DNA of 64,000 bases from Rhodanobacter denitrificans (GCF_003335105.1 NZ_QFWQ01000003.1:434001-498000); one strand, 5' to 3'; positions 48,331-56,756 are shown, counted from the first letter of the stretch. Notes: a model not told the origin generated them from the letters alone. Numbers and translations are program-made.

Positions 48331-48819
48331 ATGACCGGACCCGTGCTCAACATCGATGAAGTCGTCGTCCAGACCGGCGCACTGCAAGGTGACACCGCGG
48401 CGCGCTATGACCTGCGCAAGGGCGAGATCGCCAGTCGCATCGGCGCCCGGAAACTGGGCTACCGCCTCACCGTGGTGGCGCCTGGCAAGCGCGCCTGCCC
48501 GTTCCACAGCCACCACAACGAAGAGGAGATGTTCTTCATCCTCGAGGGCACCGGCGAGCTGCGCCACGGCGATGCGCGCTACCCGCTGCGCGCGGGCGAC
48601 GTGGTGGCCTGCCCGCCGGGCGGACCGGAAACCGCGCACCAGATCATCAACACCGGCACCGCCGAACTGCGCTACCTGGCGGTGAGCACGATGGAGCCGG
48701 TGGAAATATGCGAGTACCCCGACTCGGGCAAGTTCGGTGCCTTCGTCGACGGCGAGCCACGGACTTTCCGCCACATCGGCATGCCCGGCGACGCACACGA
48801 CTATTGGGAAGGCGAATAG
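48331..48819 (+). CDS. Cupin-domain protein
   Basis: 162 residues with a single double-stranded beta-helix. Motif 1 CPFHSHHNEEEMFFILEG supplies His ligands and a Glu for a metal; motif 2 is GDVVACPPGGPETAHQI. Residues 105-162 form a tail ending in DAHDYWEGE. It lies 28 bp after liuC and 62 bp before liuD, so it is probably in the same operon. Cupins of this kind occur as stand-alone sugar or oxidation enzymes or as binding proteins; no reaction can be named, and a role in branched-chain acyl-CoA metabolism is only suggested by position. Confidence 0.8.
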   Translation: MTGPVLNIDEVVVQTGALQGDTAARYDLRKGEIASRIGARKLGYRLTVVAPGKRACPFHSHHNEEEMFFILEGTGELRHGDARYPLRAGDVVACPPGGPETAHQIINTGTAELRYLAVSTMEPVEICEYPDSGKFGAFVDGEPRTFRHIGMPGDAHDYWEGE

Positions 48820-48881
48820 CGCCCTTGCTGCGCCCCGCATCTGCTAAGTTTCCGGGGCTTTGCCCCTGCCAAGGAGTCCAC

Positions 48882-50870
48882 ATGTTCGAACGCGTACTGA
48901 TCGCCAATCGCGGCGAGATCGCCTGTCGCGTGATCCGCACCTGCCGACAGCTGGGCATCCGCAGCATCGCGGTGTATTCGGAGGCGGACAAGGACGCGCA
49001 GCACGTGCGGCTGGCCGACGAGGCGTGGCCGATCGGCGGACCGCTGCCGGCCGATTCCTACCTGCGCATCGACGCCATCCTCGACGCCGCGAAAAAGAGC
49101 GGCGCGCAGGCGATCCATCCCGGCTACGGCTTCCTGTCCGAGAACACCGCCTTTTCGCGCGCCTGCAAGGACGCCGGCATCGTGTTCATCGGCCCCGACC
49201 CCGAGAGCATCGAGGCGATGGGTTCCAAAGCCGCTGCCAAGCAACTGATGGCCGGACACGACGTGCCGCTGGTACCCGGCTACAGCGGCGACAACCAGGA
49301 CAACGCCTTCCTCGCCGAACAGGCGCACAAGGTCGGCTATCCGCTGATCATCAAGCCCTCGGCCGGCGGCGGCGGCAAGGGCATGCAGATCGTGCGCTCG
49401 GACGCCGAATTCCCCGAGGCGCTGGCCACCGCGCAACGCGTGGCGCAGGCCGCTTTCGGCGACGCCTCGATGCTGCTGGAACGTTACGTGGAGCATCCGC
49501 GCCACATCGAATTCCAGATCTTCGGCGACCGCCACGGCAACATCATCCATCTGGGCGAACGCGAATGTTCCGCGCAGCGCCGCTACCAGAAGGTGCTGGA
49601 GGAAACCCCCTCGCCCTTCCTCACCCCGGAAAAACGCGCCGACATGGGCGCTGCCGCCGTAGCCGCCGCCCGCGCGGTGAACTACGTGGGCGCCGGCACG
49701 GTGGAGTTCATCGTCGGCCCCGCGGGCGATTTCCACTTCATGGAAATGAACACCCGCCTGCAGGTCGAGCATCCGGTCACCGAGCTGACCCACGGTGTGG
49801 ACCTGGTTGAATGGCAGTTGCGCATCGCCGATGGCGAGCCGTTGCCGCTGGCCCAGGAAGACGTGGCTTCGCATGGCCACGCGATCGAAGTGCGGCTGTA
49901 TGCCGAGGACCCCGACCAGAACTTCCTGCCCGGTTCCGGCAAGCTGCAGACCCTGCGCCTGCCAACGCCTTCCGAGCACGTGCGCCTCGACGGCGGCGTG
50001 ATCGAAGGCGACACCGTGACGATTTTCTACGACCCGATGATCGCCAAGCTGATCGTGTGGGACGAGGATCGCCCGAAGGCGCTGCAGCGAATGCGCAAGG
50101 CGCTCGCCGTCAGCGAGATCATCGGCCCGAAATCCAACATCGGTTTCCTCGAACGGCTGGTGCGCCATCCAGTCGTGATCGAAGGCCGCATCGACACCGG
50201 CTATCTGGATCGCCACCTCGAAGAGTTCCTGCTCGGCGACGTGGTGCCAAGCGATACCGTTTTGTTCGCCGCCGCCACCGCCGCCCTGCTCCACGACGAG
50301 GTCAGCATCAGCGGCGACGCGGTCGACCCGCATTCGCCCTGGGCCCGCGCCGACGCCTGGCGCATCGGCCACGCCGGCAAGCGCATCGTGGCACTGACCG
50401 CGCGCGAACAACGCTACGATGTCGAAGCCCACGGCCACGCCGGCAACTATCAACTGCGCCACGGTGAAGCCACGGGCAAAGTGCGCGGCGCACGCCTGCT
50501 GGACGACTGCCTCAGCGCCCGCTTCGACAGCGAATCGCGCCGCGTGCCGCTGCGCGCCGACGCTGCCCACGTGCTGCTGCACGACGTCGATGGCCAGCGC
50601 TATAGCTTCAGCCGTGCCGCCGCCTTCGCGTGGGAAGCAAGAGACGCCGCCGGCGGCAACCAGATCATCACGCCAATGCCGGGTCGCGTCGTGCTGGTGA
50701 AAGCCAAGGCCGGTGATACCGTCGAACAGGGCCAGGAATTGCTGGTGATGGAAGCAATGAAGATGGAGCTGGCCTTGAAGGCACCACGCGCCGGCACCAT
50801 CGAAAGCATTAATGCCACGCAGGGCGAGTTTGTCGAGGCGGACGCGGTGCTGGTCCGCTTCGCCGACTGA
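48882..50870 (+). CDS. liuD: Methylcrotonyl-CoA carboxylase biotin-containing alpha subunit (LiuD/MccA)
   Basis: 662 residues: biotin carboxylase (1-450; ERVLIANRGEIACRVI, ATP-grasp KPSAGGGGKGMQIV, EMNTRLQVEHPVTE), a linking BT domain, and a biotinyl domain whose Lys627 in VMEAMKMEL receives biotin. ATG 48882 follows AAGGAG. The enzyme carboxylates 3-methylcrotonyl-CoA together with the beta subunit (LiuB), which is not in the window. Acetyl- or propionyl-CoA carboxylase are the alternatives; the neighbouring HMG-CoA lyase and methylglutaconyl-CoA hydratase favour the methylcrotonyl enzyme. A palindromic repeat follows. Confidence 0.92.
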   Translation: MFERVLIANRGEIACRVIRTCRQLGIRSIAVYSEADKDAQHVRLADEAWPIGGPLPADSYLRIDAILDAAKKSGAQAIHPGYGFLSENTAFSRACKDAGIVFIGPDPESIEAMGSKAAAKQLMAGHDVPLVPGYSGDNQDNAFLAEQAHKVGYPLIIKPSAGGGGKGMQIVRSDAEFPEALATAQRVAQAAFGDASMLLERYVEHPRHIEFQIFGDRHGNIIHLGERECSAQRRYQKVLEETPSPFLTPEKRADMGAAAVAAARAVNYVGAGTVEFIVGPAGDFHFMEMNTRLQVEHPVTELTHGVDLVEWQLRIADGEPLPLAQEDVASHGHAIEVRLYAEDPDQNFLPGSGKLQTLRLPTPSEHVRLDGGVIEGDTVTIFYDPMIAKLIVWDEDRPKALQRMRKALAVSEIIGPKSNIGFLERLVRHPVVIEGRIDTGYLDRHLEEFLLGDVVPSDTVLFAAATAALLHDEVSISGDAVDPHSPWARADAWRIGHAGKRIVALTAREQRYDVEAHGHAGNYQLRHGEATGKVRGARLLDDCLSARFDSESRRVPLRADAAHVLLHDVDGQRYSFSRAAAFAWEARDAAGGNQIITPMPGRVVLVKAKAGDTVEQGQELLVMEAMKMELALKAPRAGTIESINATQGEFVEADAVLVRFAD

Positions 50871-50878
50871 ATCGCGCA

Positions 50879-50966
50879 CTTAGGAGCCCGCTCACGGGCC
50901 ATGCTCTTGCCCTGAAGCAGCAGCAAAGATCAATTCAACAGCATCGCCCGCAAGCGGGCTCCTACA
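50879..50966. repeat. TGTAGGAGCCCGCT-type palindromic repeat (family B)
   Basis: TAGGAGCCCGCTCACGGGC at the left and TCGCCCGCAAGCGGGCTCCTACA at the right, inverted around an A-rich centre. Sister of the element at 38031-38096. It fills the gap between liuD and liuE. Confidence 0.75.
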
Positions 50967-50986
50967 CGCCTCTACCGGAGTCGCCC

Positions 50987-51889
50987 ATGAACCCGTCCAA
51001 CCATGTCCGCATTGTCGAGGTCGGCGCCCGCGACGGCCTGCAGAACGAGAAGACCCTGCTGCCGGCCGAGGTGAAGATCGCGCTGATCGACCGGCTCTCC
51101 GCCACCGGCCTGCAGACGATCGAGGCGACCAGCTTCGTCAGCCCGAAGTGGGTACCGCAGCTGGCCGACGCGGCCGAGGTGTTTCGCGGCATCCGCAAGG
51201 TGCCGGGCGTGAGCTACCCGGTGCTGGTGCCCAACCTGCAGGGCTATGAGCGCGCGCGCGAAGCCGGTGCCACGGACATCGCGGTGTTCACCGCCGCCTC
51301 GGAAGCGTTCAACCGCAGGAACATCAACGCCTCGATCGACGAATCGATCGAACGCTTCGTCCCGGTGATGGAACAGGCCCAGGCCGACGAGGTGACGGTG
51401 CGCGGCTACGTCTCCACCGTGCTCGGCTGCCCGTACCAGGGCGAGGTGCCGGTGGCCGACGTGGTGCGCGTGGCGCGACGCATGTACGAGCTGGGCTGCG
51501 ACGAAATCTCGCTGGGCGACACCATCGGCGTGGGCACTCCGGCCAGGGCGCGCGCGATGCTGCATGCGGTGGCGCAGGAGGTGCCGATCGACGCGCTCGC
51601 CGTGCATTTCCACGACACCTACGGCCAGGCGCTGGCGAACATCCTGGCCTGCCTGGAGGAAGGCGTGCGCGTGGTCGACAGCGCCGTCTCCGGCACCGGC
51701 GGCTGCCCCTACGCGAAGGGCGCCACCGGCAACGTGGCCAGCGAGGACGTGGTCTACATGCTGCACGGGATGGGCATGGAAACCGGCGTCGACCTCGACC
51801 TGCTCGTCGCCACCGGCGCCTGGCTCGCCGCGCAACTGCACAAGGAAACCGCCAGCCGGGTCACCCGGGCGCGCACCGCCGTCGGCTGA
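50987..51889 (+). CDS. liuE: Hydroxymethylglutaryl-CoA lyase (LiuE)
   Basis: 300 residues. Splits HMG-CoA into acetyl-CoA and acetoacetate, the last step of leucine degradation. Signature EVGARDGLQNE near the start holds the metal-binding Asp; AVHFHDTYGQALAN gives the two metal histidines; SGTGGCPYAKGATGN contains the active-site loop cysteine. It follows liuD across a palindromic repeat. Length and motifs match bacterial MvaB/LiuE. Confidence 0.96.
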   Translation: MNPSNHVRIVEVGARDGLQNEKTLLPAEVKIALIDRLSATGLQTIEATSFVSPKWVPQLADAAEVFRGIRKVPGVSYPVLVPNLQGYERAREAGATDIAVFTAASEAFNRRNINASIDESIERFVPVMEQAQADEVTVRGYVSTVLGCPYQGEVPVADVVRVARRMYELGCDEISLGDTIGVGTPARARAMLHAVAQEVPIDALAVHFHDTYGQALANILACLEEGVRVVDSAVSGTGGCPYAKGATGNVASEDVVYMLHGMGMETGVDLDLLVATGAWLAAQLHKETASRVTRARTAVG

Positions 51890-51953
51890 CTCGCCCGCGA
51901 TACTCGCGCGACTCGTTATGATCGAAACCTCGATCGACGAGGGGATGGAAACG

Positions 51954-53270
51954 ATGCGCGCAAGCCCGATGATCCGGCGAACGACGGTACTCCTGCTGCT
52001 CCTGCTGTGCACCGTGCTCGCGCCCGCGACGGCGGCTGGCACCACGCCCAAGGGCGACTGGCTGCTGCTGCCCGAACGGGTGTGGACCGCCGACGGCGAC
52101 GCCGCGCACACCGGCTGGGCCGTGCTGGTGCGCGACGGCACGATCGCCGCGGTGGGCCCGCGCGAAAGCATCCAGGCCCCTGCCGACGCCCAGCGCATCG
52201 AACTGCCCGGCGCCACGCTCACGCCCGGCCTGATCGACCTGCACTCGCACCTGTTCCTGCACCCGTACAACGAGACGCTGTGGAACGACCAGGTGCTCAC
52301 CGAGCCGCAGGACTACCGCACGCTGGAAGCCGCCAGACACGCGCGCGACACCCTGCTCGCCGGCTTCACCACCCTGCGCGACCTCGGCACCGAGGGCGCC
52401 GGCTACGCCGACGTGTCGATCAAGCGCGCGATCGAGGAAGGGCTGATTCCCGGCCCGCGCATGTTCGTCGCCACCCGCGCCATCGTCGCCACCGCCAGCT
52501 ATGGGCCGGGGCCGCGCGGCTTCCGTCCCGACCTGGACCTGCCGCAGGGCGCGCAGCCGGTGACCGGCGTGGATGCCGCCGTGGCGGCCGTGCGCGAGCA
52601 GGCCGCGCGCGGCGCGGACTGGATCAAGCTGTACGCCGACTACCGCGTGGGCGACCACGGCCAGACCATGCCCACGCTGTCCCCGGCCGAGATCAGAGCC
52701 ATTGTGGAGGCAGCCCACCAGATCGGCCGTCCGGTCGCCGCGCATGCGGCCAGCGAGGCCGGCGTGCGCAACGCGGCGGAAGCGGGCGTGGACACCATCG
52801 AGCACGGCTACGGTGCCAGCGAGGCCACCTTCCGCCTGCTGAAGCAGAAGGGTATCGCCTACGAGCCCACGCTCACCGCGGTGGAAGCCACTTCCGAGTA
52901 TTTCCAGCACTACGTGCCTGGGCAGTCGGCGCCCACGCCAGCCATGCAGGAAGCCGCCCGCGCGTTCCGCACCGCGCTGAAGCTGGGCGTCACCATCGGC
53001 AATGGCAGCGACGTGGGCGTGTTCGCACACGGCGAGAACTGGCGCGAGCCGGCCGCGATGGTCGTCGACGGCATGACGCCGGCGCAGGCGCTGCACGCCG
53101 CCACCGACGTGGCGGCGAAGATCCTGCGCCAGCCGCAGCGCCTCGGCCGCATCGCACCGGGCCTGGCCGCCGACCTTGCCGCCTTCGCGGGCGACCCTGC
53201 CACACACATCGACGCCCTGCAGCACCCGGTGTTCGTGATGAAGGACGGCAGCATCTACCGCCGCCCCTAG
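51954..53270 (+). CDS. Secreted amidohydrolase-family protein
   Basis: 438 residues. A signal peptide is evident (TVLLLLLLCTVLAPATAAG; cut about residue 28), so it acts in the periplasm or outside. The metal-dependent hydrolase fold is shown by LIDLHSHLF (HxH), the IKLYADYR lysine region, AHAASEAGVRNAAEAG, IEHGYG and NGSDVGVFAHG. The closest types are the imidazolonepropionase/prolidase-like group of the amidohydrolase superfamily. Three in-frame ATGs compete; 51954 has GAGGGG nine bases upstream. Substrate unknown, possibly an N-acyl or cyclic amide peptide. Convergent with the NUDIX gene. Confidence 0.85.
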   Translation: MRASPMIRRTTVLLLLLLCTVLAPATAAGTTPKGDWLLLPERVWTADGDAAHTGWAVLVRDGTIAAVGPRESIQAPADAQRIELPGATLTPGLIDLHSHLFLHPYNETLWNDQVLTEPQDYRTLEAARHARDTLLAGFTTLRDLGTEGAGYADVSIKRAIEEGLIPGPRMFVATRAIVATASYGPGPRGFRPDLDLPQGAQPVTGVDAAVAAVREQAARGADWIKLYADYRVGDHGQTMPTLSPAEIRAIVEAAHQIGRPVAAHAASEAGVRNAAEAGVDTIEHGYGASEATFRLLKQKGIAYEPTLTAVEATSEYFQHYVPGQSAPTPAMQEAARAFRTALKLGVTIGNGSDVGVFAHGENWREPAAMVVDGMTPAQALHAATDVAAKILRQPQRLGRIAPGLAADLAAFAGDPATHIDALQHPVFVMKDGSIYRRP

Positions 53271-53289
53271 CCGCAGGCGCGCGCGTCGA

Positions 53290-53766
53290 TCAGTCGAGCG
53301 CGATGCGCAGGAACGGGGACGGCTCGCGCTCCACGAACTCGCGCCGCACATGCGCGAGCAGGTCGCGCTGGCTGCCGAACGGCAGCAGCCCGCACGCCTC
53401 GTCGAACGTCGCCCAGCGGAACGCGGAGTGCTCGCCGTTCAAACGCACCGCGACGTCGTCGGCCACGCGCGCCACGAAGGCGGGCACCAGCTCGATGCCG
53501 TCGCTCCGCACTGAATAGAACTGCTCGCAGAAACTGGTCGCATGCAGCGTCGCGGGCAGCAGGCGGGTCTCCTCGCGCAACTCGCGCAACGCGGCCTGCC
53601 AGCCGGTTTCGCCGGCCTCGACATGGCCGGCGACGTAGCTCCACACGCCGTCCAGGTATGCGCCGGCGCGGCGCACCAGCAGCATCCGGGTGCCGCTGCC
53701 CGTACCGCGCAGCACCAGCACGGACACCATGCGGCATCGCACAGGCAGGCCCGGTGCGGAGCTCAT
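53290..53766 (-). CDS. NUDIX hydrolase
   Basis: 158 residues with a Nudix box GHVEAGETGWQAALRELREETRLL. The metal-binding REUxEE part is intact, but the late glycine of GX5EX7REUXEEXGU is replaced by Arg. Such enzymes hydrolyse nucleoside diphosphates linked to other groups. The substrate cannot be told. The start ATG 53766 lies at the edge of a decayed glutathione-S-transferase fragment; ATG 53730 (MVSVLVLRG) is an alternative. Convergent with the amidohydrolase gene. Confidence 0.85.
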   Translation of the reverse strand: MSSAPGLPVRCRMVSVLVLRGTGSGTRMLLVRRAGAYLDGVWSYVAGHVEAGETGWQAALRELREETRLLPATLHATSFCEQFYSVRSDGIELVPAFVARVADDVAVRLNGEHSAFRWATFDEACGLLPFGSQRDLLAHVRREFVEREPSPFLRIALD

Positions 53767-53986
53767 GCCGACGCCAGCGGCTGGCGACTGGCCGCCGCGC
53801 TCGGCCAGCGTCGGGCCGTCGTCCAGCCGCAGCGCCGGTTCTGCCCGGCCGGGTTGATCGCAAGCCAGGCGGGCTCGCGGTTCCCGCCGGCCATCACGTC
53901 CACCGTCGCGCCAGCTGCAGGCGTTTTTCCAGCACGAACATGCGCAGGCAACGCGGCGCGGAGCTTATGGCATCGTAGATCAGCAC
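53765..53986 (-). pseudogene. Decayed glutathione S-transferase N-terminal domain
   Basis: Three frames of the minus strand join into the start of a GST thioredoxin fold. VLIYDAISSAPRCLRMFVLEKRL (split: VLIYDAISSA, then PRCLRMFVLEKRLQLA) is followed by a frameshift to VDVMAGGNREPAWLAINPAGQ, then a second frameshift to EPALRLDDGPTLAER. The pattern matches the family consensus PxxVRMFLxEKG - VDLxxGEHRxPxFLxxNPxGQxPALxLDDGxxLxES. At least two frameshifts and loss of the C-terminal helical domain mean that it cannot be functional. The remnant ends where the NUDIX gene begins. Confidence 0.75.
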
Positions 53987-54054
53987 GGCACGACTCCCGG
54001 ACGGCACCAGCTCGGGCACACTACACCCTCCTCCTTTCCCCGCACCTTGTTTCC

Positions 54055-54543
54055 ATGACCCACGACTATCTGATCCGCCCGATCGAGCCTTCCGACAACG
54101 CGGCAATGGCCGCGATCATCCGCGCCGTGATGCCCGAGTTCGGCGCCGACGGCCCCGGCTTTGCGATCCACGACGCCGAGGTGGACACGATGTGCGAGGC
54201 CTACACGCAGCCACGCAGCAGCTATTTCGTGGTCGAGCGCGACGGGGTGGTGATCGGCGGCGGCGGCGTGGCGCCGCTGCAGAATGCCGAAACGGACGTC
54301 TGCGAACTGCGCAAGATGTATTTCCTGCCTGCCGCGCGCGGCATCGGCGCAGGTGCGGCGGTGATGCAGCGCTGCCTGGACGCGGCGCGCACGCATGGCT
54401 TCCAGCGCTGCTACCTGGAAACGCTGACCGGCATGGACGCAGCCCAGGCGTTGTACAAGCGCAGCGGTTTCACGCCGTTGTGCGCACCGATGGGCGGCAC
54501 CGGACACTTCAGCTGCGACCGCTTCTTCATCCGCGAACTGTGA
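54055..54543 (+). CDS. GNAT family N-acetyltransferase
   Basis: 162 residues. Acetyl-CoA site motif A is ELRKMYFLPAARGIGAGAAVMQ (R/QxxGxG/A as ARGIGAG) and the C-terminal motif B contains LETLTGMDAAQALYKRSGF. An N-terminal segment LIRPIEPSDNAAMAAIIR is typical of the family. The acceptor is unknown. The next GNAT gene starts six bases after its stop; a GTG overlapping its stop is another possible start for that gene. Upstream it faces the GST remnant. Confidence 0.85.
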   Translation: MTHDYLIRPIEPSDNAAMAAIIRAVMPEFGADGPGFAIHDAEVDTMCEAYTQPRSSYFVVERDGVVIGGGGVAPLQNAETDVCELRKMYFLPAARGIGAGAAVMQRCLDAARTHGFQRCYLETLTGMDAAQALYKRSGFTPLCAPMGGTGHFSCDRFFIREL

Positions 54544-54548
54544 CTGCC

Positions 54549-55124
54549 ATGGCCGCCATCCGCACCGCCCGCGACGAAGACGCCGCTGCCATCCACGCGA
54601 TCTACGCGCCCTCGGTCCTCGATGGCGTGGCCACCTTCGAAACCGGATTGCCCGGCGTGGAGGCCATGCGCGAGCGCCTGCGCGCCCGCCTGCAGCATTA
54701 CCCGTGGCTGGTGTGGGAAGAAGCCGGCGAGGTGCTGGCGTACGCGTACGCCGGACGCTTCCGCGAACGCGCCGCCTACGACTGGATCGCCGAGACCTCG
54801 ATCTACGTGCGCGCCGACGCGCACCGTCGCGGCATCGCGCGCCGGTTGTACGGTGGGCTGCTGGACGTGATGCAACTGCAGGGCATCACCCAGGCGGTCG
54901 GCGTGATCACGCTGCCCGGCACGGCCAGCGTGGAGATGCACGAGGCGATGGGTTTCACCCCGGCGGGGGTGTGGCGCCAGTGCGGTTACAAGCTGGGGCA
55001 GTGGTGGGACGTGGGCGTCTGGCAGAAGGAGCTGCAGGTCGCCGCGAATCCACCCGCGGCCGTCACCCCGTTTCCCCGGCTGCCGCCTGTGCAGCTGCAA
55101 GCGCTGCTGGAAAGCCGGCGCTGA
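54549..55124 (+). CDS. GNAT acetyltransferase, phosphinothricin acetyltransferase-like (Pat)
   Basis: 191 residues. IRTARDEDAAAIHAIYAPSV at the start, then FETGLPGVEAMRERL, YAYAGRFRERAAYDWIAETSIYV, RGIARRLYGGLL and FTPAGVWRQCGYKLGQWWDV match the PAT/Bar family, which acetylates phosphinothricin or methionine sulfoximine. The chromosomal members usually act on methionine sulfoximine or sulfone. About 20 extra C-terminal residues are Pro-rich. It follows the first GNAT gene closely and precedes a family A repeat. Confidence 0.85.
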   Translation: MAAIRTARDEDAAAIHAIYAPSVLDGVATFETGLPGVEAMRERLRARLQHYPWLVWEEAGEVLAYAYAGRFRERAAYDWIAETSIYVRADAHRRGIARRLYGGLLDVMQLQGITQAVGVITLPGTASVEMHEAMGFTPAGVWRQCGYKLGQWWDVGVWQKELQVAANPPAAVTPFPRLPPVQLQALLESRR

Positions 55125-55136
55125 ACTCCCAACGCA

Positions 55137-55211
55137 CGTAGGGCGGGCACGGCTCGCCGCTCTTCCTCACGACGCCGAAGAGCCAGAGCCGGCGGCCGTG
55201 CCCGCCCTACG
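55137..55211. repeat. Family A palindromic repeat after the GNAT genes
   Basis: Perfect 16-bp arms CGTAGGGCGGGCACGG (55137-55152) and CCGTGCCCGCCCTACG (55196-55211). The 43-bp centre holds GACGCCGAAGAGCCAGAGCC, and a similar phrase is repeated just after the element (GACGCCGAGGAGCCGAGCC). It separates convergent genes. Confidence 0.75.
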
Positions 55212-55328
55212 GCTGTCCCCCACGACGCCGAGGAGCCGAGCCAGTGGCCCGTGTCCGCCCTGCGCAAGGAGTTGCATGAAAAACGGCGCGCCCGCGATGC
55301 GGACGCGCCGTCATGCCTGCAAGCCGGC

Positions 55329-55787
55329 TCAGTGGCCGAGCAGCAGGTCGACGATCACGCCGGTGGCGATCGCCACCAGCAGGTAATCGCCGTTGTCGCT
55401 GCGCACCCAGCGATAGCCGCGCGGCGGTTCGCGCAGGTCGGCGTCACGCCAGTCGTACACCACGTAGCGGGTGCTGCGGTATTCCTCCGGCAGGTAGCCG
55501 CCACGCTTGTACCAGCCCTCGTGGCGACCGCGATCGTGCCAGTTCTTGTAGTGGCCGTAGGCATGGCCGCGGCCATGGCCGTGACCCGGTCCCTGGTCGT
55601 CGCCATCGTCGTTGCTCACATAGCGGCCACCATCATCGTCGTAGCCGCGATCACGGTTGCCGTCATCCTGTTCGTTGCGGTCCCCGCCGTGCCCCCGGCC
55701 GTGTCCGTGACCTTGTGCCAGCACGGAGCCACTGCCCAGCATCAGCATTGCCCCCAAAACAGCAGACAGACCCAGTAGCTTCTTCAT
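55329..55787 (-). CDS. RcnB family periplasmic protein
   Basis: 152 residues. Signal peptide (MKKLLGLSAVLGAMLMLGSG, then SVLAQ) and an extended His/Gly/Asp-rich segment (about 27-85, GHGHGRGHGGDRNEQDD) precede the C-terminal RcnB domain, with YRSTRYVVYDWRDADL followed by GYRWVRSDNGDYLLVAIATG. E. coli RcnB is a periplasmic protein needed for nickel/cobalt homeostasis with RcnA. The His/Asp-rich part could bind metals. The ATG follows GGGGAGC. The gene is divergent from the SDR gene. Confidence 0.85.
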   Translation of the reverse strand: MKKLLGLSAVLGAMLMLGSGSVLAQGHGHGRGHGGDRNEQDDGNRDRGYDDDGGRYVSNDDGDDQGPGHGHGRGHAYGHYKNWHDRGRHEGWYKRGGYLPEEYRSTRYVVYDWRDADLREPPRGYRWVRSDNGDYLLVAIATGVIVDLLLGH

Positions 55788-55986
55788 ACGTTGCTCCCCA
55801 TCCTCGATGGAAAAAGACCGCCCGGACGAGTCCGGACCAGCCTGGTGGTTCGAGTGCAAGATGGCCGCCGCTGCCCCAACGCGGCGTGAATCCACTGCCA
55901 TGGCAGGTTTTGCGTTCAGCCTGCAGCAACCTGCGCCGGTCGGCTACCATGGCGGCCTTTCGGCACCGGTTACCCAAGGATTCCCC

Positions 55987-56754
55987 ATGCAGCTGGATCA
56001 GGTCAAGGCAATCATCACCGGCGGCGCCTCCGGTCTCGGCCACGCGGTGGCGCAGCACCTGGTGGCGAACGGCGGCCAGGTCGCGCTGTTCGATGTCAAC
56101 GAGGACAAGGGCCAGGGCGCTGCGCGGGAACTGGGCAAGGCCGCGCGCTTCTTCCGCACCGACGTCACCTCCGAGGACGGCGTCGCCACCAACGTGGCCG
56201 CCGCGCACCATGCAATGGGCGGCCTCAACGTGGTAATGAACTGCGCCGGCATCCTCGGCGCCGGCCGCGTGCTGGGCAAGGAAGGCGCGATGCCGCTTTC
56301 CACCTTCGCCACTACCGTGATGGTGAACCTGGTCGGCAGCTTCAACGTGGCCAAGGCCGGCGCGGCGCTGATGCAGGGCAACCCGGCGGGCGAGGACGGC
56401 GAGCGCGGCGTGATCGTCAACACCGCCAGCGTCGCCGCCTACGAAGGCCAGATCGGCCAGGCCGCCTACTCCGCCTCCAAGGGCGGCGTGGTCGGCATGA
56501 CCCTGCCGATGGCTCGCGAGCTGGCGCGCTTCGGCATCCGCGTGGCGACCATCGCGCCGGGCATCTTCTGGACCCCGATGGTGGACGGCATGCCCGAGTC
56601 CGTGCAGCAGTCGCTGTCCGCCTCGATCCCGTTCCCCTCGCGGCTGGGCAAACCCGAGGAATTCGCGCAGACCGTCGCCTTCATCCTCGGCAACCGCTAC
56701 ATCAACGGCGAGACGATCCGCCTGGATGGCGCGGTGCGGCTGCAACCCAAGTAA
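55987..56754 (+). CDS. Short-chain dehydrogenase, 3-hydroxyacyl-CoA dehydrogenase type 2-like
   Basis: 255 residues, Rossmann SDR. Cofactor motif ITGGASGLGHA (TGxxxGxG), NCAGILGAG, catalytic Ser in NTASVAAYEGQIGQ and Tyr/Lys in AAYSASKGG. The MPESVQQSLSASIPFPSRLGKPEEF C-terminal part matches HSD10-type enzymes, which oxidise 3-hydroxyacyl-CoA including 2-methyl-3-hydroxybutyryl-CoA of isoleucine breakdown (blocks named separately). ATG 55987 opens the frame. NAD(H) use is inferred from Asp in ALFDVNED. Confidence 0.9.
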   Translation: MQLDQVKAIITGGASGLGHAVAQHLVANGGQVALFDVNEDKGQGAARELGKAARFFRTDVTSEDGVATNVAAAHHAMGGLNVVMNCAGILGAGRVLGKEGAMPLSTFATTVMVNLVGSFNVAKAGAALMQGNPAGEDGERGVIVNTASVAAYEGQIGQAAYSASKGGVVGMTLPMARELARFGIRVATIAPGIFWTPMVDGMPESVQQSLSASIPFPSRLGKPEEFAQTVAFILGNRYINGETIRLDGAVRLQPK

Positions 56755-56756
56755 GC

